From Novispirillum itersonii subsp. itersonii ATCC 12639 (GTDB lineage: Bacteria; Pseudomonadota; Alphaproteobacteria; Rhodospirillales; Rhodospirillaceae): DNA of 64,000 nucleotides. The DNA is taken from positions 385,697 through 449,696 of the forward strand of contig NZ_KB907337.1 of assembly GCF_000381985.1 (NCBI RefSeq), written 5' to 3'. Positions 26,544 through 36,770 of this stretch are shown here, in pieces; position 1 is the first letter of the stretch, and each line of letters begins with the position of its first letter. The notes under the pieces are model-generated. The model was given only the letters and a program-made list of their open reading frames with translations, made no database searches and was not told the DNA's origin. A program made the translations under genes and the position numbers.

Positions 26544-26566
26544 AAAAGAGAAAGTTGGTTACGCCC

Positions 26567-27343
26567 ATGCTGGTGGATAGTCACTGTCACCTTGATTTTC
26601 CTGACTTTTCTGAAGAACTGCCGGATGTGATCGCCCGGGCTGAAGGGGCAGGGGTCAGCACCATGCTGACCATCTGCACCCATCTGTCGCGGTTTGAGCG
26701 GGTCCGTGCGGTGGCGGAACGGTTTGATAACGTCTGGTGTACCGTTGGTATCCACCCGCATGAGGCCGGATCGGAAACCCTGCACGATGCTGATACGCTG
26801 GTTGCCCTGGCCGATCACCCCAAGGTGGTCGGCTTTGGGGAAACCGGCCTTGATTATTTTTATGAGCATAGCCCGCGTGAGGACCAGCAGCGGGCCTTCC
26901 GGCTGCATATCGAGGCCGCCCGTAAAGCCGACCTGCCGGTGATTATTCATACCCGGGATGCCGACGATGATACGCTGGCGATAATCCGCGACGAGATGAA
27001 GGCTGGTCCGTTCCGGGGGCTGATCCACTGTTTCAGCTCTTCGCGCGCGCTGGCTGAAGAGTGTGTCGAGATGGGGCTTTACATCTCCCTGTCCGGGATC
27101 GTGACCTTCAATAAGGCGGAAGATCTGCGGGAAACCGTTCGTGGTTTGCCCACAGAGCGCCTGCTGGTGGAAACCGATGCGCCGTATCTGGCCCCGATCC
27201 CGAAGCGCGGCAAACGCAACGAGCCTGCTTTTACGGCCTATACCGCTGCAAAGGTCGCAGATCTGAAAGGCCTGTCGACGGAAGACTTTGCCGCGGTCAG
27301 CACCGCAAATTTCCATCGGCTTTTCAGCAAGGTTGCGGCCTGA
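26567..27343 (+). CDS. TatD-family metal-dependent hydrolase
   Basis: A 258-residue TIM-barrel hydrolase with metal ligands in VDSHCHLDF near the N-terminus, GFGETGLDYFY, VIIHTRDADDD, LIHCFSSS and the late ETDAPYLAP. TatD proteins are 3'-5' DNA/RNA exonucleases or deoxyribonucleases. The name comes from a tat operon but the protein is not part of export. ATG at 26567 gives the standard start MLVDSHCHLDF; the frame is open to a TTG four codons earlier. It lies between metG and the MBL-fold hydrolase gene, a common alphaproteobacterial order. Confidence 0.92.
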   Translation: MLVDSHCHLDFPDFSEELPDVIARAEGAGVSTMLTICTHLSRFERVRAVAERFDNVWCTVGIHPHEAGSETLHDADTLVALADHPKVVGFGETGLDYFYEHSPREDQQRAFRLHIEAARKADLPVIIHTRDADDDTLAIIRDEMKAGPFRGLIHCFSSSRALAEECVEMGLYISLSGIVTFNKAEDLRETVRGLPTERLLVETDAPYLAPIPKRGKRNEPAFTAYTAAKVADLKGLSTEDFAAVSTANFHRLFSKVAA

Positions 27344-27399
27344 GCGGTGCAGACAGGGCAGGGTGCGTTCACCGGCAGATCTGGTAAAAGGGGCTTTCG

Positions 27400-28191
27400 A
27401 TGAAGATCACGATCCTCGGCAGCGGCCCTTCCGGCGGAATACCGGCCCTTGATCACGGCTGGGGCGCCTGCGACCCACGCAACACCCGCAACCGCCGGAC
27501 CCGCTGTTCGGCTCTGGTCGAGGTGACCTCACCGGAAGACGGGCAGGGCAGGCGGCTTCTGATCGATGCATCCCCTGACCTGCGGGCCCAGTTTCTGGAT
27601 AATGATATCCGCACGCTGGACGGGGTTGTCTTTACCCACGGTCACGCAGACCATACGCATGGTGTCGATGATCTGCGGGCGATCAACCGCAATATCGGCG
27701 GTGCCTTGCCGGTATGGGGTGATGCCCCGACTCTGGCAAAACTGCAGGAATCCTTTGGCTATGCCTTTGAAGGGATCCCCGAAGGAAAATACATCTTCCG
27801 GCCATGGCTGCAGCCACACCTGATTGACGGCAGCCCGTTTACGGTCGCCGGGGTGCCGGTCATACCGTTTGAGCAGGACCACGGCTGGGGGCTGACGCAG
27901 GGGTTGCGGATCGGCGACTTCGCCTATTCAACAGACCTGATGCATCTGCCGGAAGAGGCTTTCCCGATCCTTGAGGGGATTAAGGTCTGGGTGATTGGTG
28001 TCTTCGGCCTGAATCCGCACCCGACCCATGCCCATGTTGATCTGGCGCTGGAATGGATCGACCGCGTCAGGCCAGAGCGTGCATGGCTGACCCATCTGGG
28101 CCCGGCACTGGACTATGCCACGTTAGAGGCAACCTTGCCGCCGCATGTCCGGCCAGCCTATGACGGGCTGCAAATCACCATCGCGGACTGA
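27400..28191 (+). CDS. MBL-fold metallo-hydrolase (PhnP/RNase Z-like)
   Basis: A 263-residue metallo-beta-lactamase-fold protein. The start MKITILGSGPSGGIPALDHGWGACDP is typical of the PhnP-like subgroup. The metal-binding motif HxHxDH is in FTHGHADHTHGVDDLR, followed by EQDHGWG, then AYSTDLMHLPE with a metal Asp and THLGP with a late His. PhnP itself hydrolyses cyclic phosphodiesters of C–P lyase, but no phn genes are nearby. The tatD-adjacent family member probably has a different, unassigned phosphodiesterase role. Confidence 0.88.
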   Translation: MKITILGSGPSGGIPALDHGWGACDPRNTRNRRTRCSALVEVTSPEDGQGRRLLIDASPDLRAQFLDNDIRTLDGVVFTHGHADHTHGVDDLRAINRNIGGALPVWGDAPTLAKLQESFGYAFEGIPEGKYIFRPWLQPHLIDGSPFTVAGVPVIPFEQDHGWGLTQGLRIGDFAYSTDLMHLPEEAFPILEGIKVWVIGVFGLNPHPTHAHVDLALEWIDRVRPERAWLTHLGPALDYATLEATLPPHVRPAYDGLQITIAD

Positions 28192-28260
28192 TAACGCACC
28201 ATAACACCGTTATTATCATCTGGTCGATCTTAATGCCTTTGCGCCAGATCTAATTCTATC

Positions 28261-28276
28261 CATAATATATATTATG
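28261..28276. repeat. Perfect 16-bp AT-rich palindrome
   Basis: CATAATATATATTATG reads identically on both strands. It lies in the AT-rich 256-bp gap between two convergent genes (MBL hydrolase and nicotinamidase-like). The remainder of the gap holds a weak dyad ATCTGG...CCAGAT at about 28219–28251 and the terminator listed next. Function unknown; a protein-binding site or a bidirectional terminator element is possible. Confidence 0.6.
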
Positions 28277-28374
28277 CGACAATCACCAATTTGGTTAACC
28301 CCTATAGAAAGCGTTTCTTTTCAATGGGTTAAGAGGATTGCATCCGGCCTTCCCCCTTGGCTTTGCAAAAAGAT

Positions 28375-28406
28375 ATCCCCGCCGGATCAGCCTTTCCGGC
28401 GGGGAT
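28375..28406 (-). terminator. Intrinsic terminator after the nicotinamidase-like gene
   Basis: An 11-bp perfect stem (ATCCCCGCCGG with CCGGCGGGGAT), 10-nt loop, followed on the minus strand by ATCTTTTTGC. It is 42 bp beyond the stop of the minus-strand gene at 28448. Confidence 0.88.
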
Positions 28407-28447
28407 GCCAAAATCTACGCTTGCAGGTGCAGGCTCCCTGTTACGGC

Positions 28448-29284
28448 TTAGATCAACGCAGTGCTGTCAGCAACCATCATCCCGCGAGCCTGCATTGCCT
28501 TCAGAAATTCACGGCCGAGTGCCGGGAAATCCGGTCCGCCCGGCAACGCCGGGACCGGGCTCATACAATCCCCCAGTACCGTAAACCGGCGGCAGGCATC
28601 AACCCCCAGATGATCGGCGATATCGGTCACCGTCGCCCTGACGCAGTGGCTCAGGGCCTCGCCCGCAACCCAGACCTGCCCTGCCCGGCTTAAAGCCCCC
28701 AGCAGGCCGGTATGCGGCAGGGTTCCGGTGTCGTCCGGATCCGGTACTTCTGCGGCGATTGCCGAATAATGCTCTGTATACGGGTTCGCGCCTTTGCAGA
28801 CGAAATTTACGGCCCGGTGCCGGGCAATCTGCCAGCGCATCAGGGCCGCGAACAGATCAGGATGAACCGCATGGCCAGGGGTGCCGATCAGGCAGTGCGG
28901 CGGCCAGATCACCAACGCGTACTTTCCCTGCTGCTCCAGCGTCGCAACATAACGGGCCGAGCGGTCCTGCTGCGCCGGATCAGCGGCACGCCACTGCCCG
29001 GCCATCACATCTGCCGCTGAAATGACGGTAAACGGAGCGGGCGGCGCGCCCGAAGGGTCCCGCCACCAGGCCGGATGCGCAATATCGAGAAGCTGGTGAC
29101 TGTCCAGCGTCACATGAATGGCATCAATCCCCTGCCCCAGCCGGTCAATCAGTGCCGCCAGCCGCCGCATATCGGCGTCAGCACCGGGCACCGCCAGCGC
29201 CCCCTGACAGGGGCCGTCGCAGAAATCCTGCTGCGGGTCGATCACCAAAAGATGCACACCCTGTGAAACAGTACCTGACGTCAT
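28448..29284 (-). CDS. Nicotinamidase-like cysteine hydrolase (isochorismatase fold)
   Basis: A 278-residue isochorismatase-like hydrolase. The catalytic triad is visible as Asp in LLVIDPQQDF, Lys in VCKGANPYTEHYSA and Cys in AGEALSHCVRATV. The metal site D-x-H is in HVTLDSHQLLDIAHPAWW. Nicotinamidase converts nicotinamide to nicotinate. The divergent neighbour encodes nicotinate phosphoribosyltransferase, so together they form the deamidating NAD salvage route, which strongly supports this substrate. The protein is about 65 residues longer than E. coli PncA, with extra segments around the tryptophan-rich metal loop and the C-terminal third. I leave the symbol blank because of that difference, though pncA function is likely. 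Confidence 0.85.
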   Translation of the reverse strand: MTSGTVSQGVHLLVIDPQQDFCDGPCQGALAVPGADADMRRLAALIDRLGQGIDAIHVTLDSHQLLDIAHPAWWRDPSGAPPAPFTVISAADVMAGQWRAADPAQQDRSARYVATLEQQGKYALVIWPPHCLIGTPGHAVHPDLFAALMRWQIARHRAVNFVCKGANPYTEHYSAIAAEVPDPDDTGTLPHTGLLGALSRAGQVWVAGEALSHCVRATVTDIADHLGVDACRRFTVLGDCMSPVPALPGGPDFPALGREFLKAMQARGMMVADSTALI

Positions 29285-29353
29285 GATGACCTCCCTTTTT
29301 TCCTGATCGGGGGCGTTGGAGAGCGATACCGCAAAAGGATCAATCCGGTAAAT

Positions 29354-29432
29354 ACCTTAAGGTTTTTATCAAGCTTTCCTTGCAATGCAATCGCGTTCAC
29401 GGGAAAGTCATGTCAGGTTATCCGCCTTAAGG
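29354..29432. promoter_or_regulatory. Paired CCTTAAGG palindromes in the nicotinamidase/pncB divergent region
   Basis: The 166-bp divergent space contains CCTTAAGG twice: at 29355–29362 (within the longer palindrome ACCTTAAGGT) and at 29425–29432. They are exactly 70 bp apart. Two identical dyads between co-functional divergent genes suggest operators for a NAD-salvage regulator, but I cannot match them to a named motif. The second copy lies 19 bp upstream of the preferred pncB start codon, consistent with repression. Confidence 0.4.
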
Positions 29433-29450
29433 GTTACTGAGGCCCCTGTC

Positions 29451-30752
29451 ATGATGCTTAATCTGGCGTCCCGCGCCTATGACCGCCGCTGGCGGATTGA
29501 TCCCATTGTCCGCTCCCTGCTGGATACGGATTTTTATAAGCTGCTGATGCAGCAGATGATCTGGAAGAATTTTGCCGAGATCCCGGTCACATTCTCCCTC
29601 ATCAACCGGTCTGTTGCCGTGCGCCTTGCCGACATCATTGACCGGCGGGAGCTGGAAGCCCAGCTTGACCATGTCCGCACCCTGCGTCTGACCAATCAGG
29701 AACGGATCTGGCTGGCCGGGAACACCTTTTACGGGACCGAAGGAATCTTCCAGCCTGCCTTTCTGAGCTGGCTGTCAAACCTGCGGCTGCCGGACTACGA
29801 GATCAGGACCGTTGACGGTCAATATGAACTGACGTTCTCCGGCCCGTGGGCCGAGGTGATGCTGTGGGAAATTTACGCCGTCACCATCGTCAATACGCTG
29901 CGGAACCGCGCCGGGCTGGCCCGCCTGTCGGAGCTGGAGCTGGATGTGCTGTACTCCCGCGCCAAAACCCGGCTGTGGGGGAAGCTTGACCGGCTTGCAG
30001 ACGCCGGGGTGACGGGCATCGCGGACTTCTCCACCCGACGCCGGGGCGACTTTCTGTTTCAGGAATGGGCCGTTCTGGCGGCGCAGGACCGTCTTGGGTC
30101 CGCCTTCAACGGTACGTCCAATGTCTCGCTCGCCCAGAAGCACGGGCTGGAAGCGATCGGCACCAACGCGCATGAACTGCCGATGGTGCTGACCGCGCTG
30201 GCTGATACGGCAGAAGATATGCGCTCAGCCCAGTACCGGGTGCTGGATCTGTGGCAGCAGATGTATCAGGGCCGATTGCTGGTGTTTTTGCCCGACACCT
30301 ACGGCACCACGCAGTTTCTGGCCGGGGCCCCTGACTGGGTGGCGGACTGGACCGGCCTGCGGGTGGACAGCAAGGATCCCTTTGAGGCCGCAGAGGAAGC
30401 CATCCTCTGGTGGCAAAGCCGGGGCCGCGACCCGCGGGAAAAGCTGGTGCTGTTCTCCGATGCGCTGGACGTTGACGATATTCTGGCGCTGGATCAGGCC
30501 CTGCGGGGGCGATGCCGCCTTGGTTTCGGCTGGGGAACATTGTTTGCCAACGATTTCCGGGGCTGCCATCCCCGCAACCGGGATGACCTCAACCCCCTCA
30601 GTCTGGTGTGCAAGGTCACGGCGGTACAGGGGCGACCGGCGATCAAGCTTTCAGATAACGTTGCCAAACCGACCGGCCCGGCAGAGGAAATTGCCCGCTA
30701 CCGCCGCCTGTTCGGCGAAGCCGGGGCTGCCTTCAGGGCAATCGTCGCCTAA
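29451..30752 (+). CDS. pncB: Nicotinate phosphoribosyltransferase
   Basis: A 433-residue NAPRTase forming nicotinate mononucleotide from nicotinate and PRPP, the second step of nicotinamide salvage. Family features are VRSLLDTDFYKLLMQQMIWK near the N-terminus, GTSNVSLAQKHGLEAIGTNAHELPMVL with the phosphorylated-His type region, and FGWGTLFANDF near the C-terminus. ATG at 29451 (MMLNLASRAYDRRW) fits known proteins and has GAGG about eight bases upstream. The frame extends 22 codons further without family similarity. It is divergent from the nicotinamidase-like gene. Confidence 0.94.
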   Translation: MMLNLASRAYDRRWRIDPIVRSLLDTDFYKLLMQQMIWKNFAEIPVTFSLINRSVAVRLADIIDRRELEAQLDHVRTLRLTNQERIWLAGNTFYGTEGIFQPAFLSWLSNLRLPDYEIRTVDGQYELTFSGPWAEVMLWEIYAVTIVNTLRNRAGLARLSELELDVLYSRAKTRLWGKLDRLADAGVTGIADFSTRRRGDFLFQEWAVLAAQDRLGSAFNGTSNVSLAQKHGLEAIGTNAHELPMVLTALADTAEDMRSAQYRVLDLWQQMYQGRLLVFLPDTYGTTQFLAGAPDWVADWTGLRVDSKDPFEAAEEAILWWQSRGRDPREKLVLFSDALDVDDILALDQALRGRCRLGFGWGTLFANDFRGCHPRNRDDLNPLSLVCKVTAVQGRPAIKLSDNVAKPTGPAEEIARYRRLFGEAGAAFRAIVA

Positions 30753-30824
30753 GCCCGGTGGCACCTTTCCTTGCCGTGGCAGGGGTGATACACAGACCGC
30801 CGGACCGAGAAGAGGAATCCTGTC

Positions 30825-31199
30825 GTGAGCACCGAGATCATTGTCTGCGAAACCTGCCGCCACAGCGATGGCGAACGGGAGAAAGACGGTCAGACCGGCG
30901 GGCACCGGCTGGCTGAAACCCTGAGGGCTGCCGTTGCGGCAGAAGACGCCATCACCATCCGCACCATGAAGTGCCTGATGGCCTGTGACCGCAACTGCAC
31001 CGCCCATGTCCGGGCCCCCGGCAAAATGGCCTATACACTCGGGCGGCTGTGCGCCGAGGACGGATCCGCCGATGCCCTGCTGGAGTATGTGCGGGCCTAT
31101 CAGGACTCTGAAACCGGGATCGTGCCATTCCGGACCTGGCCGCAGGGTATTAAGGGTAAATTTGTCTCCCGCTCCCCGGCGCTGGGATACGAAGACTGA
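30825..31199 (+). CDS. DUF1636 cysteine-motif protein
   Basis: A 124-residue protein of the DUF1636 family with a thioredoxin-like ferredoxin look. A Cys pair CETC lies at residues 8–11, with a cluster KCLMACDRNC around 62–71, which could hold a 2Fe-2S centre or a metal. The GTG start at 30825 follows AGAGGAA. The family often neighbours cobalt/cobalamin genes, but none is seen here; upstream is pncB and downstream is trmFO, 52 bp away. Function unassigned. Confidence 0.8.
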   Translation: MSTEIIVCETCRHSDGEREKDGQTGGHRLAETLRAAVAAEDAITIRTMKCLMACDRNCTAHVRAPGKMAYTLGRLCAEDGSADALLEYVRAYQDSETGIVPFRTWPQGIKGKFVSRSPALGYED

Positions 31200-31251
31200 C
31201 CCCCTGCCCTTTCCTGCTTTTTCTTAGAAACCCCTGCTAACAGGTTGAACA

Positions 31252-32637
31252 ATGTCGGATTCACAGACTTCCCGTAATGCGGTGCATGTGGTTGGGGCCG
31301 GGCTGGCCGGCAGCGAGGCCGCATGGCAGCTGGCTGAAGCCGGGATCCCGGTCATCCTGCATGAAATGCGCCCGGTGGTGAAGACCGAGGCCCACCAGAC
31401 CGATGGCTGTGCCGAGCTGGTCTGCTCTAACTCTCTGCGGTCAGATGATGCCGAATACAACGCGGTGGGCCTGCTGCATGAGGAACTGCGCCGCTGTGGA
31501 TCGCTGATCCTGTCCTGCGCCGATGCCACCAAGGTTCCTGCCGGGGGCGCTCTTGCCGTTGACCGCGATGCATTTTCGGCACTGGTGACCGAGAAGCTGA
31601 ATGCCCATCCGCTGATCACCCTCGACCGTGCGGAAGTGACCGGCCTGCCGCCGGTGGAATGGGGCCAGACCATTTTTGCCACCGGGCCACTGACGTCGGG
31701 TAAGCTGTCTGCTGCCGTACAGGCCGAAACCGGAGAGGATTCCCTCGCCTTTTTCGACGCCATCGCCCCAATTATCCATAAGGACAGCATCAACTTCGAG
31801 CGGGCATGGTTCCAGTCACGCTATGACAAGGGCACCGGCACCGATTACATCAATTGCCCGATGACCCGCGAAGAATACGATGCTTTTCTGGATGCCCTGC
31901 TGGCTGCCGAAAAGACCGAATTCAAAGAGTGGGAAAAAGACACCCCTTACTTTGAAGGCTGCCTGCCGATCGAAGTGATGGCGGAACGGGGCCGCCAGAC
32001 TCTGGTGTATGGCCCGATGAAGCCGGTCGGCCTGACCAACCCGCATACGCCGGGCGTTAAGCCCTACGCCGTAGTACAGCTGCGGCAGGATAACACCCTG
32101 GGGACGTTATATAACATCGTCGGCTTTCAGACGAAGCTGAAGTATGCTGAACAGGCCCGCATCTTCCGGATGATCCCGGGGCTTGAGACGGCTGAATTCG
32201 CGCGGCTGGGCGGTATCCATCGTAACACCTTCCTTAACAGTCCGCGCCTTCTGGATCGTACGCTGCGCCTGAAGTCCCTGCCCCGCCTGCGGTTCGCCGG
32301 TCAGATCACCGGCTGCGAAGGGTATGTCGAGAGTGCCTCGGTCGGCCTGATGGCCGGTGTCTTCACCGCCCGCGAGGTGCTGGGCCTGCCCGAAGCCCTG
32401 CCCCCTGAAACCACGGCGCTGGGGGCAATCCTCAGTCACATTACCCTCAACGCAGCGGCGGAAACCTACCAGCCGATGAATGTGAACTTCGGCCTGTTCC
32501 CCGAACCGCCGGAAGAAAAAGATGCCCGGGGCCGGAAAATCCGCGGTCGGGAGCGTAAAGTGCTGTACAGCCGCCGGGCGCTGGCCGACCTACCAATCTG
32601 GACTGCGGCTATCCCGGCCCTGTCAAAAGCCGGCTGA
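31252..32637 (+). CDS. trmFO: tRNA (uracil-54-C5)-methyltransferase TrmFO (folate/FAD)
   Basis: A 461-residue flavoprotein that methylates U54 of tRNA T-loops using methylene-tetrahydrofolate and reduced FAD. It shows the dinucleotide fold [19 protein letters not shown] at the N-terminus, then [12 protein letters not shown], the [11 protein letters not shown] segment, [20 protein letters not shown] and a C-terminal [11 protein letters not shown]. These are diagnostic of TrmFO as opposed to GidA (MnmG). The gene ends at a strong bidirectional terminator shared with the convergent M23 peptidase gene. Confidence 0.95.
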   Translation: MSDSQTSRNAVHVVGAGLAGSEAAWQLAEAGIPVILHEMRPVVKTEAHQTDGCAELVCSNSLRSDDAEYNAVGLLHEELRRCGSLILSCADATKVPAGGALAVDRDAFSALVTEKLNAHPLITLDRAEVTGLPPVEWGQTIFATGPLTSGKLSAAVQAETGEDSLAFFDAIAPIIHKDSINFERAWFQSRYDKGTGTDYINCPMTREEYDAFLDALLAAEKTEFKEWEKDTPYFEGCLPIEVMAERGRQTLVYGPMKPVGLTNPHTPGVKPYAVVQLRQDNTLGTLYNIVGFQTKLKYAEQARIFRMIPGLETAEFARLGGIHRNTFLNSPRLLDRTLRLKSLPRLRFAGQITGCEGYVESASVGLMAGVFTAREVLGLPEALPPETTALGAILSHITLNAAAETYQPMNVNFGLFPEPPEEKDARGRKIRGRERKVLYSRRALADLPIWTAAIPALSKAG

Positions 32638-32644
32638 AGAGAAT

Positions 32645-32677
32645 AAAAAAACGCGGGACCAAAAGGTTCCGCGTTTT
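32645..32677. terminator. Bidirectional terminator between trmFO and the M23 peptidase gene
   Basis: A hairpin with A-rich left and T-rich right flanks: ACGCGGGACC, loop AAAA, GGTTCCGCGT with one wobble pair, then TTTTCTTT on the plus strand and TTTTTTATTC on the minus strand. It serves both convergent genes. Confidence 0.88.
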
Positions 32678-32709
32678 TCTTTAGAGGAAAAATCAGGCAG
32701 CGCAGGCTG

Positions 32710-33867
32710 TCAGCGCTTTTCCATATATTGGATCGGGTCAACCGCAGAGCCGTCCTTCCGGACTTCAAAATGCACCTGCGGCGATGTGACGGAGCCGGTC
32801 GCTCCGGCCTTGGCGATCACCTGCCCTTTTTTGACGACGTCGCCGCGCAGCACTGCCAGCTCGGCATTATGGGCGTAAGCCGTCATCCAGCCGTCGGCGT
32901 GCTTGATCAGCAACAGATTGCCGAAGCCTTTCAGCTCATTCCCGGCATAGACCACCACGCCGTTTTCCGCCGCCCGGACACTGGCCCCGGGGGATGCCTG
33001 AATGTTAATGCCGTCATTCCGCAGCCCTGCAGCATCAACACCATACCCGGTCAGGACCTTGCCCTTCAACGGCCATGCAAACAGCGACCCCGCCCGTTTC
33101 GGCGGCTCTACAGACAGATCGCTCTTCCCCGGAACACTGGCTGCGCTGCTGGGCGGAGCGGATGGGGCCGGAGGGGCTGCCTGCGGCTGTGGGGGCGTCT
33201 GCGGATCCGCTGCCGGGGGCTGCGAAGAGGAGGATGAAGGGGCCGGTGCGGTATGCTGAGGCTCCGGCGTTGCGGCAGCCATTTTCTGCCCTTCGGGAAC
33301 CATCGTCTGGGCTGCCGCAGGCAGGGGCTGTTTTGGCTCATTCTGCGGAATACCGAGAACCTGACCAACCTGTACCCCATAAGGGGCCGGAATATCATTG
33401 ATCCGGGCCAGCTGCGTCATATCAACGCCGTAGCGGTTGGAAATGCCGGTCAGCGTTTCACCCGATACCACAGTATGGGACCGGATCGCCGGAACCTTCA
33501 GCACCTGCCCCTCTGTCAGGGTATAGGGCTCTTTCAGGCCATTTTCGCGGATCAGGAACTTGCCGGGCACATCCGTACGCCTGACGACAGCCGCAAGAGT
33601 TTCATTCTTCCCGACCGTCACCGTACGGGCCTGAGCCGGAGCCTCAGCCGTCTGCGATACGGGCTGCGGAGCGACCGGGGTCGATGCCGTCTGGACAGGC
33701 TTTTTTACTGGCGCCGCCGGAGCAGGCTGCGGGGCAGATGCCCCCCCGGTATGCTGTTGCTGCAACCAGGGCGGATTATACTGCTCAGGTGATCCGCAGG
33801 CGGTCAGCACCAGCGGACCGGCGACCGTCACCAGAACTCCCATCATCCGGGCGGAAACTGTTTTCAT
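32710..33867 (-). CDS. LysM–M23 peptidoglycan metallopeptidase-like lipoprotein (NlpD type)
   Basis: A 385-residue envelope protein. The lipobox LVLTACGS lies around residue 24. A LysM-like segment is at VTVGKNETLAAVVRRTD, and a clear LysM follows at HTVVSGETLTGISNRYGVDMTQLARIN. After a Pro/Ala/Gln-rich linker comes a C-terminal M23 domain: FAWPLKGKVLTGYG, GVVVYAGNELKGFGNLLLIKHADGW, AYAHNAELAVLRGDVVKKGQVIAKAG and VHFEVRKDGSAVDP. The usual first zinc ligand motif HxGxD is replaced by NDGINI, so it is probably a catalytically inactive NlpD/EnvC-like activator of amidases. It follows pcm in the order typical for the class. Confidence 0.9.
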   Translation of the reverse strand: MKTVSARMMGVLVTVAGPLVLTACGSPEQYNPPWLQQQHTGGASAPQPAPAAPVKKPVQTASTPVAPQPVSQTAEAPAQARTVTVGKNETLAAVVRRTDVPGKFLIRENGLKEPYTLTEGQVLKVPAIRSHTVVSGETLTGISNRYGVDMTQLARINDIPAPYGVQVGQVLGIPQNEPKQPLPAAAQTMVPEGQKMAAATPEPQHTAPAPSSSSSQPPAADPQTPPQPQAAPPAPSAPPSSAASVPGKSDLSVEPPKRAGSLFAWPLKGKVLTGYGVDAAGLRNDGINIQASPGASVRAAENGVVVYAGNELKGFGNLLLIKHADGWMTAYAHNAELAVLRGDVVKKGQVIAKAGATGSVTSPQVHFEVRKDGSAVDPIQYMEKR

Positions 33868-33935
33868 GGCTCGCACTGTTGACCCCGTCTAACCATTCCA
33901 GAGGCGGAACATCACCGTCTCAGGACGATATTCCG

Positions 33936-34588
33936 TCAGGCACCGTACCGACCACCGCCGGGAAGCCCCTGAATCATCGGGACAAACCGGACAGGAAACA
34001 TGCGTTGTCCCTCGCACTGCCCGGACGCGGGATCTTTCACAAAACGCCACAGCTCCTGCGTTTCAAACTCAGGCCCGATGGGGATCACCAGCACTCCGCC
34101 CGGTGCCAGTTGATCAATCAGGGCTTTTGGCAGTTCAACCGCAGCGGCCGTTACAATAATCCGATCAAACGGTGCCTGTTCCGGCCATCCCTTCCAGCCG
34201 TCACCCACCTTGGTCGTAATGTTACGGTACCCTAACGACTTAAACCGCTGTTCTGCCTGAAGATGCAGGTCTCGATGCCGTTCCAGACTGTACAGACGAC
34301 GGCACAAACGTGCAAGCACTGCTGCCTGATATCCTGACCCCGTACCGATTTCCAGCACCCGGTGACGGTCGCCGATCGCCAGGGCCTGCGACATCAGCCC
34401 GACCACCACCGGCTGACTGATGGTCTGACCGCAGCCGATCGGCAGGGCCCGGTCCTCATATGCCTCAACATCCAGATGCGGGGGGACGAACAGGCTGCGC
34501 GGCACCATTTCCATGGCTGTCAGCACACGGGGGTCGCCGACCCCCGCCTGCCGCAGTTCCATAATCAGACGGGCAACCCGTGCATCCT

Positions 34589-34592
<4 letters not shown>
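33936..34592 (-). CDS. pcm: Protein-L-isoaspartate O-methyltransferase
   Basis: A 218-residue SAM-dependent repair enzyme that methylates isoaspartyl residues in aged proteins. Motif I is VLEIGTGSGYQAAVLARL, preceded by the family region ALPIGCGQTISQPVVVGLMSQAL, with post-motif FDRIIVTAA. The start is GTG at 34592 (MKDARVARLIMELRQ), overlapping the surE stop by 4 bp, as in many Proteobacteria where surE and pcm are coupled. Longer in-frame starts lie within surE and are rejected. Confidence 0.94.
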
Positions 34593-36731
<2,139 letters not shown>

Positions 36732-36735
36732 TCAA

Positions 36736-36762
36736 GCCCCCGCGATCTTTATACGCGAGGGC
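36736..36762 (-). terminator. Intrinsic terminator after tatC
   Basis: A 9-bp stem (GCCCTCGCG with CGCGGGGGC on the minus strand, one wobble), 9-nt loop, followed by TTGAGTTTTTGG. It lies 9 bp after the tatC stop and separates tatABC from serS. Confidence 0.75.
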
Positions 36763-36770
36763 CCGGTCAT

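Noticed and set aside
30753-30824. Cobalamin riboswitch upstream of the DUF1636 gene
   Set aside because: Only 72 bp are available and the conserved B12-box pattern is not visible; a small GC-rich dyad is all that is present.
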